From assembly GCA_009760855.2 (NCBI GenBank), contig WPIO01000046.1, positions 2,683,501 through 2,747,500 on the forward strand: DNA of 64,000 nt, in the 5' to 3' direction. Within the stretch, counting starts at the first letter, position 1; each line of letters starts with the position of its first letter. Positions 1-12,739 of this stretch are shown here, in pieces. Source of the stretch: Cristatella mucedo. Taxonomy: Eukaryota; Bryozoa; Phylactolaemata; Cristatellidae. Below the pieces are notes generated by a model. The model made no database searches. It was not told the origin of the DNA and was given only the letters and a program-made list of their open reading frames with translations. The translations under genes were made by a program, and so were the position numbers.

Positions 1-370
1 ATCTGCCATTTTAAGGCTTTTTTATACAAACGGCAGAAGGAAGACATGGGGGCATCTGCTCAAGTTTTTTGGTCCAGCGTTGACTTCGTAGCTACATACA
101 GCGACGACACGCCCCGTAGACATAAATTCATGCCCAGAGTGGAGAAACATTGTCAGCGAGGGTAGGAAGTATAGGCACTGTCGGGCCCCTACGAACAACT
201 CACTCAAGTTTTTCGATGGTTCGACGTACTTACTGTACGAGCACCACGCCGGGGTAACAACAGCAATTTGACGCGGGCGCCCGCGACCGGAAAGGCGGAG
301 CCAGAATGTACATCTGTCCCATAGATATGAGCGGCTCGGCGGCCCCGCGAGGAACGGCGGGTCGGCCTCG
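1..370. other. No gene recognised
   Basis: Only short open frames without family resemblance are present. I see no repeat family member here. Confidence 0.4.
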
Positions 371-1232
371 TAATAATAATATAATAATAATAATTCACTT
401 GATAAAGCGCCCTCATAGAAATTAATCTCTCTCTGTGCGCTTTACATTTGCTGTAAAGTGAAATGCAATTGAATGGTAAGTAAAATCATGCTTGAAAAAC
501 AAACGAAATGAATAATATGGTTAGGGGTGAACATGCACAGGGTCAGCATGCAAATGTGGTTAGTGGCAGCATGCACAGTGTCAGCACGCATAAGCACATC
601 AAGGACGAATCACAGGGACCCACTAAATGCTGTCCTAAATAGGTGTGTTTTTAGGTTCCTTTTAAATGTGGTCAGGTCAGGGGATGTTCTGATGCAGGTC
701 GGGAGGGAGTTCCAGGCTTTGGGAGCAAATGAACTAAATGCACGGTCTCCAAAGGATTTAAGGTTTGTATGAGGTATTTGTAGACTGTTGGATTCCGAAA
801 AGCGAGTGGTACGATGCTTGGCCTGATGGGGTAGTATATCTGACAGATAGGCTGGAGCAATAGAATGAAGGGACCTAAAAGTGAGCGACAAAACCTTGAA
901 GTCAATCCGTTGCTTGACTGGTAGCCAGTGCAGATCGGCGAGAAGTGGAGTAATGTGGCAACTGCGACGCTCATGACAGACAAGCCTAGCTGCAGAGTTT
1001 TGCACCAGCTGCAATCGCCTGATCGCACATGCTGGTAGGCCAGTAAGCAGTGAGTTGCAGAAGTCGAGACGGGATGTCACGAATGCATGGACCAACTTGG
1101 ACGTGGTATCTTTATCTAAACAAGCCCGAATTTTAGCAATATTATGAAGCTGAAAATAGGCGGATTTGACTGTGGAGCTGATATGGTCGTCTAACGAGAG
1201 GTCGCTTTGGAATATGACACCTAGATTTCGAG
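371..1232 (-). mobile_element. LINE-A copy, 5'-truncated (L2/CR1-like reverse transcriptase 3' part)
   Basis: The - strand frame from about 1230 to 613 encodes the C-terminal half of an L2/CR1-type reverse transcriptase: ARNLGVIFQSDLSLDDHIS, LVHAFVTSRLDFCNSLLTGL, then LHWLPVKQRIDFKVL and the ending AFSGSL. The 3' UTR ends in the family tail (AAGCGCC...GGGCGCTTTATCAAG) plus TTATTA repeats near 371-395. Homology stops at about 1230, so the RT catalytic part is absent. Confidence 0.9.
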
Positions 1233-3900
1233 CTGAGGCCTCAATTTTAGTGTGGAGGTGCACAAAGCGTTTATCGTTTCTATAATTCGCACGTGTCTGA
1301 GAGCTCTACTTGACACAGCACAATTTTAAGTAATAAGACTGGATCGTAAGTAGAAACAAGCACGAGGGCCAACCCCATAGCAGAGTTCTGCTACGACCGC
1401 GAAGCCCCCCCCCCCCCCCCCCCCCCCCGCTGGTTCGGGTGCTGCCCAGCGCGTTCAAAGTGCAAAGATCTGAAGCTAGCAATACTCTGACGTTAGCGAT
1501 AAAGCGCCCGATATTTTGCACACATTTATAAAGATAGCACCTTAAAAGCACAGCGATAGCCTGCATATTGCAGCTGATACGACAAGCGACTTCCTGCCGA
1601 CTCGCTCCCTGACTTACAGCAGCAGCTCGCGCGCACGCTCAGCGCTAGCACTCAGTGACCGGCAGACCGTTGCTTCAAGATAGTGACTGCCGTCAGACTC
1701 TTGCCTTACGTAGTAGCAGCTAGGTCATAAGTCACGCAATAAACTCGTTCTCACATAATAATACATCGCGCTGCTCATAAGCTCGGCTTATCGCGGCTAT
1801 TTCATAAGCGGCTCTCAGTTCAAATTCAGCGGCAAAGGGCATTGGCCATAGTCGCGGGAAAACGCGATCCGCTATACCAGCGTGCCTATCAATAGACATT
1901 TTGCAGTATGCGCGCTCGACCGAACTGAACAGAAACTTCGAGGTAGCACGATCCATATAGTATGCCTACGAATTAACGAGGAAATCATCACGCAGGCGTG
2001 AATACGGGACAGAACTTTAGTGAGAGTGTAGCAGTGTTACGCCTCAATTATTTGGTTACGTCGGTTCAAGCGTTCAAATGGGGTTCAAAGGGGGTCAAAC
2101 GTTCATTCAAAGGTCTATCGAAGAGACTTCGCTTCGTGCGTGCATCTTGGGCTAATAATGAAATTCAAGTGCCGTCATTTGCCAAACCGCCAAATTTATC
2201 CTTATCACGAGACTTTCACACGGCTCACTCAGCTTTGCTTTCCACAGCATCTTCTCGCTACTTAAGAGATTCTGGAAAATTTACGAAATCTGCATCTTAA
2301 GTTGAAGGAACTATTAAGAACTGCATCCATAAATATATCGAATGTAGAAATTATTGAATCGCTCCTAAAAATTGTAGAGTCTTACTTGGCCATCCGAGTG
2401 AAAGTCAAATTAGTTCACGCGTTGGAGACATTTTGTGTCTCGGTTACTGCAATTCCCTTTAGTGAGTACTCCTGGCCTGTGCACTTACATGCGGAACTGC
2501 TACGAAACTCAGCCGCTCGTCCGGTCAAGGGTCAAGGGCGGCATATCTGCCGGCGTAGAGCACGACTACCGTCGTCCGAGCTTCGCTGACTCCCTATCGT
2601 GCGTCGAATCGACTTTTAATGTCCTCCTTCTGGAATGCAGGTCGCTTCACTCACGTGCACCAACTTAACTTGTCCGGCTTCATCGCCCCTCCAGAGTGCT
2701 GTCTATGCAGCTTTCCTGCGCTCTCGAACCGTCCGCTCGTCAGTTTCCTTCGCGTCGCCTCCCCTCCTTTCTTTCCCTCGCGAAAAATTGAAATCCTTTG
2801 GCGATCGAGCGTTGAGTGCGGTGGCATAAAAAGTTCAGGACGCAATTCCGGCTTCTGTCATTACCTACTTTTGATCTTGCGCCATTGCTCAGCTGAAGAC
2901 GCTCACGCGCTCCGCTGGGCTTTTACTTTACCACCGGCAGCCAGCCTGTCGTTTTTCTCCTCTGCCCTTCGCACGCGTGAACCTTTGCATGAATCGGAGT
3001 TATGGACGGTCGAGCGGAGATTCGGTTCTCTTAGGGTGCTATGCAGAGGCTTTTTTTCTTCTTCTTATTATTATTATTGATGATGACGAACGCGCAACGG
3101 CTTCAAGGAGTAAAAAAATGGGGGGGGGTAAGATTCGAGCAACGCGAACTGAGTCGAGCGGCACATAGACGGAAGATACGCACAAGCGCAAAGAGGAGAT
3201 GCATTATGGGTTAGCCTAAGGCTACCTTCTTACTGCGATACATGGTGGTTAGTAAGTGAAATGCAAGTAGAGGAATTCATGGCGTTGCCTTTAAACTCGC
3301 GCGCGCGATGCCCCTCTCAGCATTAATAGCAGGAACGAGCGCGATATTAATTTGCACCACAACCTATGAGCCTATGAGGGAAGTTCTTGTGGATTTAGCG
3401 AACATTCTTCAATGTGTGGGCATATTTTGTGCGTACTAATCGGGTTACGGAAAAAGCCCCGAACGCACATACAATACGGAGACGCTGCGATGAACTGTAT
3501 TCATGGCGTAGTGCGGCAGCCGCTTGTTATTTCTATTTTTCCATTATTCATTACCTCTCCGCTATCCTTACTTCATCATTCTTCACATGTCGACTTTCAT
3601 ACTTCTACCACAAGTCTCTTCCTGCAGACCCAGTGCCTGCTATGCAACGGCTAGGAATTCGCACCGCCGCTCACCCTTTCTCTGTTGTCCTTACAATTGA
3701 TAGATCGTATTGAGCTTGTGTTATTTCTCCACTGCGCCAATGTTCGTTAATGTCGAGTGCCACTGCGCCATCCCTCAGTCCTGCTATCTACTATAAACAG
3801 ATCGGTCGAAATGACAAACTTGAGTGATAAAAATCAGCAGTCTGAGGAGTTTTAGGGCATGCAGCATTGTCATTTCGGATACTCTGTGGAGGAAGCATAA
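1233..3900. other. Unassigned stretch with a 24-nt poly-C run
   Basis: A run of C covers 1405-1428. Small open frames (for example 1998-2300 and 2619-3080 on the + strand) have no recognisable domain or splice context. I cannot support a gene here. Confidence 0.4.
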
Positions 3901-3902
3901 CA

Positions 3903-3909
3903 GGGAGAA

Positions 3910-3979
<70 letters not shown>

Positions 3980-4020
3980 GAGAGAGAGAGAGAAAGAGAG
4001 AGAGGAGAGAGAGAGAGAGT
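3903..4020. repeat. (GA)n microsatellite
   Basis: About 118 bp of GA/AG dinucleotides with occasional AAAG and GGAG interruptions. It produces artificial Arg-Glu open frames. Confidence 0.95.
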
Positions 4021-5582
4021 TTCTAGCGGCACCTGCTCACTGCTCAACAACAGCCCGCTCGACATGCCCATGTCAAGATTTTAATGCGGTCATGTTATTG
4101 TTTTATGCTCTTTGAGATATATTATTTTCAATTTCTCGCGCTACCGCTTTCTGGCGGTAACCCAATGGACCTGTCATGCTTTCCTGTTGCCATATATTCG
4201 CCTGTCTATTAACGAATTAGGCGGGTTACAAACATTATAAAATAGCTATAGCTCGCTCAGTAACTTCGCGGACACTTTCGATGCCCGCTCGGGGACACCG
4301 CACCCGGCACTCACACGAGTCCAGCAGCGATCCAGACGTGGACCATCATAGAGGAAATCGTAAAGGCAGCATCGGAGAAAATGACCAAGGTGAGCTGCTG
4401 CAAAGGCCAGTGGAGAACCGATGCCGGGATGAATAGGAAATCGAATCAACGGCATAGTCTCAACAGCTTCGGAGGGAAGTTTCCCAAAGTCCGAGATATG
4501 CAGGGAAGTAAACGGTGGCTGATTTAGTAGCTTCATCTATATAGCGGCAGTCCCTGGAGCAATAACATTTTTATTGTATCGTTTGTGGTTTTGTGGTTTA
4601 TTGTCTGCTAATGATTTTATTTGTTTATGGGTTACATGGGATTACAGTTACACAATTTAATATTTTTTACAAGGATGAGTCACCGCCTGGAGGGAAGGAG
4701 GCAGTGGTAAACAGGACGGAGGGTAGAGCAGGCTGTGCGGTGTAACGCTGTGAGCCTTGACGGAATACACGAGCGTTGAAGCCACTCCCCCTCGTGTCGG
4801 CGTTTCGTCGTTTGTGTTCTGGCGCGTGCGGGCTGACAGAGCGTCAGCTTATATTGTTAAAGCAATAAATACATTTTTAATAAAACAATAAATATATTTT
4901 TACTGTCACAGAAAACAGCACAGTATATTGTTGTTGTAACTGCAAAAAGAGCAGTCTATTTTCATTTTCACCGAAGTAAAATATTATAAAATTGTGCCTA
5001 CCAAGCATGCTGCACGGACTTTCACAGTCCGCGATCCAAACAATGCGGTCACCTGCTGCCGACCTTCCTTGGCTGCTGCCAACCTTCCTTGGCTGCTGCC
5101 GACCTTCCATCGCTGGCTTCCGAGCTCTAGGCCGAGCTGATTCGCAGACAATTCGTCTGGGTACTGGCGCCCGCTGATAAACAGCTCCGTCCTGTCCTAT
5201 CCCTGCGTTCAACTTGTATGTTGCAGGATGTTGCCGAGCTATACATAGAGGAGTTGATAAAACTGGCCACTCGGTCTTCGCCTACGCGGAGCGACACTGA
5301 GGTGCCTCCTGGGAACGATACTGACGTGGACGCACCTGACGTGAGCGATACGCGTTATTAGACCCTGACTGGAGAACTAGGGCTCTCCTTCCACCTAACG
5401 GCAGGAATGCCTCATGCACTATGCCAAGCACTCTTGGCGAGACCACGTGGGCACGCACACGCACAAAACAGAAGAAACACAAAAATTCGAGCTCGAGCGC
5501 TATACGACCGTATTCGGTGGCGTCCACCGAATCCTCCTGATGCTGTCTCCTCCTGTCCCTCAATCCCCGACAAACGCCCACC
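4021..5582. other. Unassigned stretch with a short 21-bp minisatellite
   Basis: At about 5049-5110 a 21-bp unit (CTGCTGCCGACCTTCCTTGG-like) is repeated about three times. The segment 4560-4920 is AT-rich. A 96-codon - strand frame at 4246-4536 has no recognised relative. I see no supportable gene. Confidence 0.4.
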
Positions 5583-5891
5583 TAAAAGCTAAGCGATCAA
5601 ATTACTGGTACGATGCCTAGCCCGATTGAAGATTAGCTGTGGCTGAAGCAAGAGAATGAAGGAACCTAAAAGTGAGAGAAAAATACCTTAGAAGACGATA
5701 TGCGGCTTAACTGAGAACCAGTGAAGGTCGGCGAGAAGTGGTGTGATATGGAAACTGCGACGTTCATGACAGACAGGCATCGCGGCAGGTTTTTGCACAA
5801 ACTGTAAGCGCCTGATTGCACAGGCCGGTAGGTCTGCAAGCAGTGAGTTATTAAAGTCCAGCCGGGATGTCACAAATGCATGGGCCAACTT
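5583..5891 (-). mobile_element. Old LINE-A copy, left part
   Basis: A diverged RT C-terminal segment (VTSRLDFNNSLLADLPACAI on the - strand) lacks the 3' tail. It is interrupted at AACTT (5887-5891) by the younger element that follows and resumes at 7449. Confidence 0.85.
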
Positions 5892-7448
5892 CTAATAATA
5901 GTAATATTGCATTTGATAAAGCGCCCTCAGAGAACTTAATCTCTTTCTAGGCGCTTTACATTTGCTGCAAAGTGATACGCAATAGAATAGTAAGTAAAAT
6001 CATGCTTGAAAAACAAACAAAATGAATAACATGGTTAGGGGTTACATGCACTGGGTCAGCATGCAAATGTGGTTAGTGGCAGCATGAACAGTGTCAGCAC
6101 GCATAAGCACATCGAGGACGAATCACAAGGACCCACTAAATGCTGTCCTAAATAGGTATGTTTTTAAGTTTCTTTTAAATGTGGTCAGGTCAGGGGATGT
6201 TCTGATGCAGGTCGGGAGGGAGTTCCAGGCTGTGGGAGCATACGAGCTAAATGCACGGTCTCCAAAGGATTTAAGGTTTGTACGAGGTATTTCTAGACTG
6301 TTGGATTCCGAAAAAGCGAGTGGTACGATGCTTTGCCTGATGGGGTAGTATATCTGAAAGGTAGGCTGGAGCCATAGAATGAAGAGACCTAAAAGTGAGC
6401 GACAAAACTTTGAAGTCAATCCGTTGCTTGACTGGTAGCCAGTGCAGGTCGGCGAGAAGTGGAGTAATGTGGCAACTGCGACGCTCACGACAGACAAGCC
6501 TAGCTGCAGAGTTTTGCACCAGCTGCAATCGTCTGATCGCACATGCTGGTAGGCCTGTAAGCAGTGAGTTGCAGAAGTCGAGACGAGATGTCACGAATGC
6601 ATGGACCAACTTGGACGTGGTATCCTTATCTAAACAAGCCCTAATTTTAGCAATGTTATGAAGCTGAAAATAGGCTGATTTGACTGTGGAGCTGATGTGG
6701 TCGTCTAACGAGAGGTCGCTTTGGAATATGACACCTAGATTTCGAGCTGATGCAACTGGAGATATGCTGGCAGAGCCAATTTTGAAAGTCAGCCTTTCCA
6801 ATTTCTGAATAACACTAGGTTTGCCCATAACTAGTAAGTTAGTTTTATCATCGTTTAGTTTTAGAAAATTCGCTGCCATCCATGATCGGATGTCATCAAT
6901 GCATGCAGCAAGTGAGTTGAGAGAATTTGAGGTGCTCGAAGGCTGGGAGGGATCAAAGCAAAGGTACAACTGAGTGTCATCCGCATAGAAGTGAAAGCCT
7001 AGATTGTGCTTGGCAATCACATCAGCGAGAGGGAGAGTATAAACGGTGAAAAGGACCGGACCTAGCACAGAGCCCTGAGGTACTCCATATTTTAGAGGTA
7101 CTTCAGATGATCTTTGTCCATTCACGTCAACACTCTGGAGTCTCCCACTGAGATAGGACCTGAACCACTGCAGAGCAGTGCCAGTGATGCCCAGGCGAGA
7201 TGAGAGGCGCTCTAGAAGTACTTTGTGATCGATGGTATCAAAAGCTGCCGAAAGATCGAGCAAAACAAGAAGAGACACTCTACCCATGTCTGCATTCCTA
7301 AGTAGGTCGTTGTATACCCGAAGCAATGCTGACTCTGTGGAGTGATTAGCTCTAAAGCCAGACTGGAACTTACTAGCAAGGTGTGAGGTTTCGATATACG
7401 AGTTCAGCTGGTCTGCCACGACCCGTTCCAGTGTCTTTGATAGGAAAT
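5892..7448 (-). mobile_element. Younger LINE-A copy nested in an older one
   Basis: This element is inserted inside an older LINE-A; AACTT is duplicated at 5887-5891 and 7449-7453. The - strand frame from 7419 encodes the RT palm and thumb: VSLLVLLDLSAAFDTIDHK, GVPQGSVLGPVLFTVY and the catalytic FHFYADDTQLYLCF. The C-terminal part shifts frame near 6310 and ends AFSGSL near 6125. It is 5'-truncated just upstream of RT motif 1, so it has no endonuclease domain and cannot move by itself. Confidence 0.93.
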
Positions 7449-8450
7449 AACTTGTATGTGTTATCTCTGTCTGAGGAAAGCGAGAATTGTTATCAACTTA
7501 CATAGCTGATAGTAGGCACACTTGACTATGGAGCTAGTGTTGTCGTCTGCTGAAAGGTCACTTTGGAACAGAACACCTGGATTTCGGGCAGATTCACGTG
7601 GAGATAGATATGCTGGCAGAGCCAATTTTGAGCGTTAAGCTTTCCAATTTTCAAGTCGCGCTAAGTTTGCCAATGTATAGTAACTTTATTTAGCGTCATT
7701 TAGCTTGAGAAAGTTATCTGCCTCCCCAGTGCAGATATCAGCAATACATGCAGCAAGAGACTTGAGAGAGCTTGAAGGGCTGGAAGGCTGGGAGTGATCA
7801 TGACATAGGTACAGCGTATCATTGCGTATCATTGCTGCGTATCATTTGCATAGAAATGAACGCCTATATTGTGCTTGGCTATCGAATAGGCAAGAGGAAA
7901 AGTATACATTATCAAGAGAAGTGGACGAAGCACCAAGCCCTGGGATACTCACATACTTTAGAGGCTCATCTGATGGTTGCTGCCAATTGACATTTATGGT
8001 CTGGAGTCTCCCGCTGAGATAGAACCTGAATCGTACAAGTGATGCCTAGGCGCGATGCCTAGGCGCTCGAGAAGGACTTCGTGATCGGTAATATTACACG
8101 CTGACAAAAGATCCAGCAAAGCAAGCAGAGACACACGAGTCTGCATTCCTGAGAAGGTGTGCACCCGACGCAAAGCTGTCTCTATGGAATTATTAGCTCT
8201 AAAACTGACTAGAACTTACCTGCTTGGTTTGAAGTTATGATGCAACGAACTGGTCTGCCCCACTCGCCGTTCTAGTATCTTTGATAGGAACAGCAATGGA
8301 GGGATGGTGTCAGTTGCTAAAGTTTTCCTTGTCTAGTGTTGCTTTTCTGGTAAGTTCCCCAAAAAAGTCTTCTTAAAAGGTGCAGGGAAAATATTAGAGG
8401 TTAAGGATATATTTATTGTGTTAGTTATGCATGGTAGCAACAGATATATG
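7449..8450 (-). mobile_element. Old LINE-A copy, right part
   Basis: This continues the interrupted copy of 5583-5891. The sequence follows the younger copies through the RT region (for example the stretch around 7540-7640 and the 5' part near 8270-8430) but with many substitutions, indels and stops. No open frame remains. Confidence 0.82.
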
Positions 8451-9000
8451 CATCGCAAAAAGGAGAACCACGTGGGTGAGCACGTGCTACCGAAGTGTTT
8501 TTATTTCTTTAAGGAATGGAACAGAGCTGCTGTGATCTCGGGAGCGTGATCTAGTCACAGAAAGGGGACCCGGAGATGATTTCCCTAGGCTACGCTTTAT
8601 TCTTTGGGATGGCAAGTAGAGGACGCAGTCAGCACTTAGCTCTGCGCTCGCAGAACCGACGGGAGAGGGAAGCATTTCTCTTAGTAGAGACCTCAAAATT
8701 TTTGAGCGTATCTCGTAAGATAAGCCGCAGAATACAAGGCAAGCGTGCAAGACAATCCGCAACGTAAGTGGGCGTGCGGTTTCGTCCAATTAAGACAGCT
8801 ATTACGGCATCGTTTATGCATAGAGCCAGCTCACTTTCCACTATACGCACAGTGCCCATGGCAGGCTGTTCAACAAGGTTGCCAACATCTACGTTGAATA
8901 AACACGCTTTGAGTCATCTTTCCTGCCCGAGTTTCTCCCTATAACTTAAATTCCAATCCTCAAATAAATCTAACCACTAAACCCTTGTTGAACCGCAGGG
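8451..9000. other. No gene recognised
   Basis: Unassigned sequence between the old LINE-A and FB1. Short opposing frames at 8487-8859 show no known motif. Confidence 0.4.
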
Positions 9001-9077
9001 GTACGGACATTCCCCCCCTGGACGTTTCCCCATGGACATTTCTTCCCTGGGGTAGGACATTATTTCCCCGGTATATG

Positions 9078-9232
9078 GTTCAGGGCTTAGGTTTTAGGAT
9101 TTAGTGTTTAGGGTTGTAGGGTTTTTATGGTTTAGGGTTTAGCGTTTAGGGTTTGGGGTTTAGAATTTGGGGTTTTTAGGATTTAGGGTTTAGGGTTTAG
9201 GGTCTTAGGGTTTAGGATTTAGGGTAGAAGGA
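9078..9232 (+). repeat. Degenerate TTTAGGG-like tandem array inside FB1
   Basis: About seven exact TTTAGGG heptamers plus variants (TTTGGGG, TTAGGAT, TTTAGCG) run head to tail. The unit is the plant-type telomere heptamer rather than the usual animal TTAGGG. It may simply be a minisatellite of the mobile element. Confidence 0.75.
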
Positions 9233-9700
9233 GGGCTGCGCCTCCGCCACCTAAATCCACCCTTGCTCGTATTCCACGCTTTAATTGGTGCATATTAGGA
9301 CATAACTAGATCTCTCGAGGTCGAGTTATACTCAGTAGACCTCTGAGGCTTAGCGCTCATTTGCAGGAGCGCGCGGCTTGCAGTAGCGTGCGCCTGCTTT
9401 GACGGGTACGAACACGTGCCTGGCGGCGTCGAGCGGGACCTAACCTCCGCGGTACCAAACTGTATAGCTCGCCGCTACCGCAGCCGCCGCAACCGCCGCC
9501 GCCACTCGCTCCATTAGAAACCATCCTTCCAATCCATCCATTCCTCTAATTGTACTGAGTTGATTTTTATTTTAATAGATATATATATATATATATACAT
9601 GTATATACACATATATGTATGTATTCTTAGTTATACATTCGTCAACATAGGGGGAAATGTCCTACTCCGGGGAGACTGTCCGGGGGGAAATGTCCCTGGT

Positions 9701-9880
9701 GAGCCGTGATGACACTAGGTAAGGCGGTTGCTTTCACGACCTCGGTCCCGAGGTCGTGGGTGCGATTCCTCCGGTGGGCGATCCATTATCGCCACTGCAA
9801 GCGGTGGTGATAGCCGTAGAGGCTCTTCTGTCGCTATAAAAAAGAGGCTGTTTAATCAGCTAAGATTTATTTATTCTAGG
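9701..9880 (+). mobile_element. SINE-A copy (tRNA-derived), inserted in the FB1 terminal array
   Basis: The head resembles a tRNA gene: an A-box-like GATGACACTAGGTAAGG, a perfect palindrome CACGACCTCGG-TC-CCGAGGTCGTG, and a B box GGTGCGATTCC. The shared body (GCCACTGCAAGCGGTGGTGA) and the tail GAGGCTGTTTAATCAGCTAAG follow. FB1 motif repeats continue on both sides. Confidence 0.9.
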
Positions 9881-9956
9881 GTCCACCGTGGGGGGAATGT
9901 CGGGGGGGGGGAAATGTCGTGGGGGGAATGTCGGGGGGGGGAATGTCCTACAACCG

Positions 9957-10771
9957 AGCCGTAAACCCAAAAAGCATACAACTCTAAACACTACACCCAC
10001 AATTATAAGCCTCAAGCTAAAAAGATAGTTATAACACGTATTTATTATATAAACAGACACTGACTGCCATTTCAAGCAACCCACTATGGGCACTGTGACC
10101 CTAGCAGACAGTGAGCAGGCTCTGCGCATAAACGACGCCGTATTAGTTGACTAACCCGCCTACCGGATGGGGCTGCCGCCCGCCCGTTGATCTTTCGCGC
10201 CTATGCTTGTTGGGCGCATCAGCCCCTGCTCGAGTTAATTTTGAATTATTTACACTGGCTTATACCTATCCTGCTTAAGCGGTACGACTACGAGTGAGTC
10301 GTAGTCCAACTGGTCAAACTACTGACGCCCGGACGACGGTCGCTGAGGACGCCAGTTCTAGCGGAAGTGGTACCGGAACTGTTTTCTCGTTGTCTCTCGC
10401 GTGACCGGAAGCAGCCTTTCCGAAGGCCGACTTGGGTACGTATGTGCGCTTTAGGCTGGCGGAGCATTAATCCGTTGTCACCTTTGGATTGCCTGACCAT
10501 CCGTGCTTGTCCTCCACTAATCTATTCCATTGCTGTTTTGCGCACCTCGCTATCGTGTTCCTTATTGTCGCCGAACGTCGGTAGTCGGCAAATTTGCGTC
10601 CACACCGGCGTACGGCTACTACGCTGGCGCATTTCGACCGCGGCTTTGCACACGAGCCCCCTTGCCGTAAAGCGTTGGCCTCTCCCGAGCGGCATCACTG
10701 TCTTGTCTTGAGTACCATTCGAGGGTGCACGCTAGCAGTCGGCGTATTTTCGCGTTGTAGACCTTGCAACG
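9957..10771. other. Upstream flank of RPS14
   Basis: No other gene is seen. The last 150 bp before the RPS14 ATG are GC-rich and pyrimidine-rich in places, but I could not identify a transcription start or a clear 5' TOP tract. Confidence 0.4.
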
Positions 10772-12676
<1,905 letters not shown>

Positions 12677-12729
12677 ATATCGTTCTCAGCATTCAATGCC
12701 ATCGTACGGCTATGTCGTTGTGTACGTGG

Positions 12730-12735
12730 AATAAA
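12730..12735 (+). terminator. RPS14 polyadenylation signal
   Basis: There is an AATAAA 53 bp after the RPS14 stop codon, followed by a T-rich stretch (TTGTGTTGCTTTTA). The short 3' UTR is typical of ribosomal protein genes. Confidence 0.8.
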
Positions 12736-12739
12736 GCCG

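Larger units (their letters stand above)
9002..9956. mobile_element. FB1: palindromic (foldback/MITE-like) element with GGACATTTCCCC-type inverted arrays
   Basis: The left array at 9012-9075 carries GGACATTCCCC, GGACATTTC and GGACATTATTTCCCC. The right end has the same motif inverted: GGGGAAATGTCC at 9650-9697, then GGGGGGAATGTC repeats at 9890-9950. The interior holds a TTTAGGG-like array and an AT microsatellite (9579-9615). No transposase frame is visible, so a non-autonomous DNA element is the likeliest reading. The superfamily is not assigned. Confidence 0.6.

Noticed and set aside
9701-9790. SINE-A head as a functional tRNA gene
   Set aside because: It is repeated with a common body and tail at many sites and the anticodon region is a long perfect palindrome, so it is a SINE.
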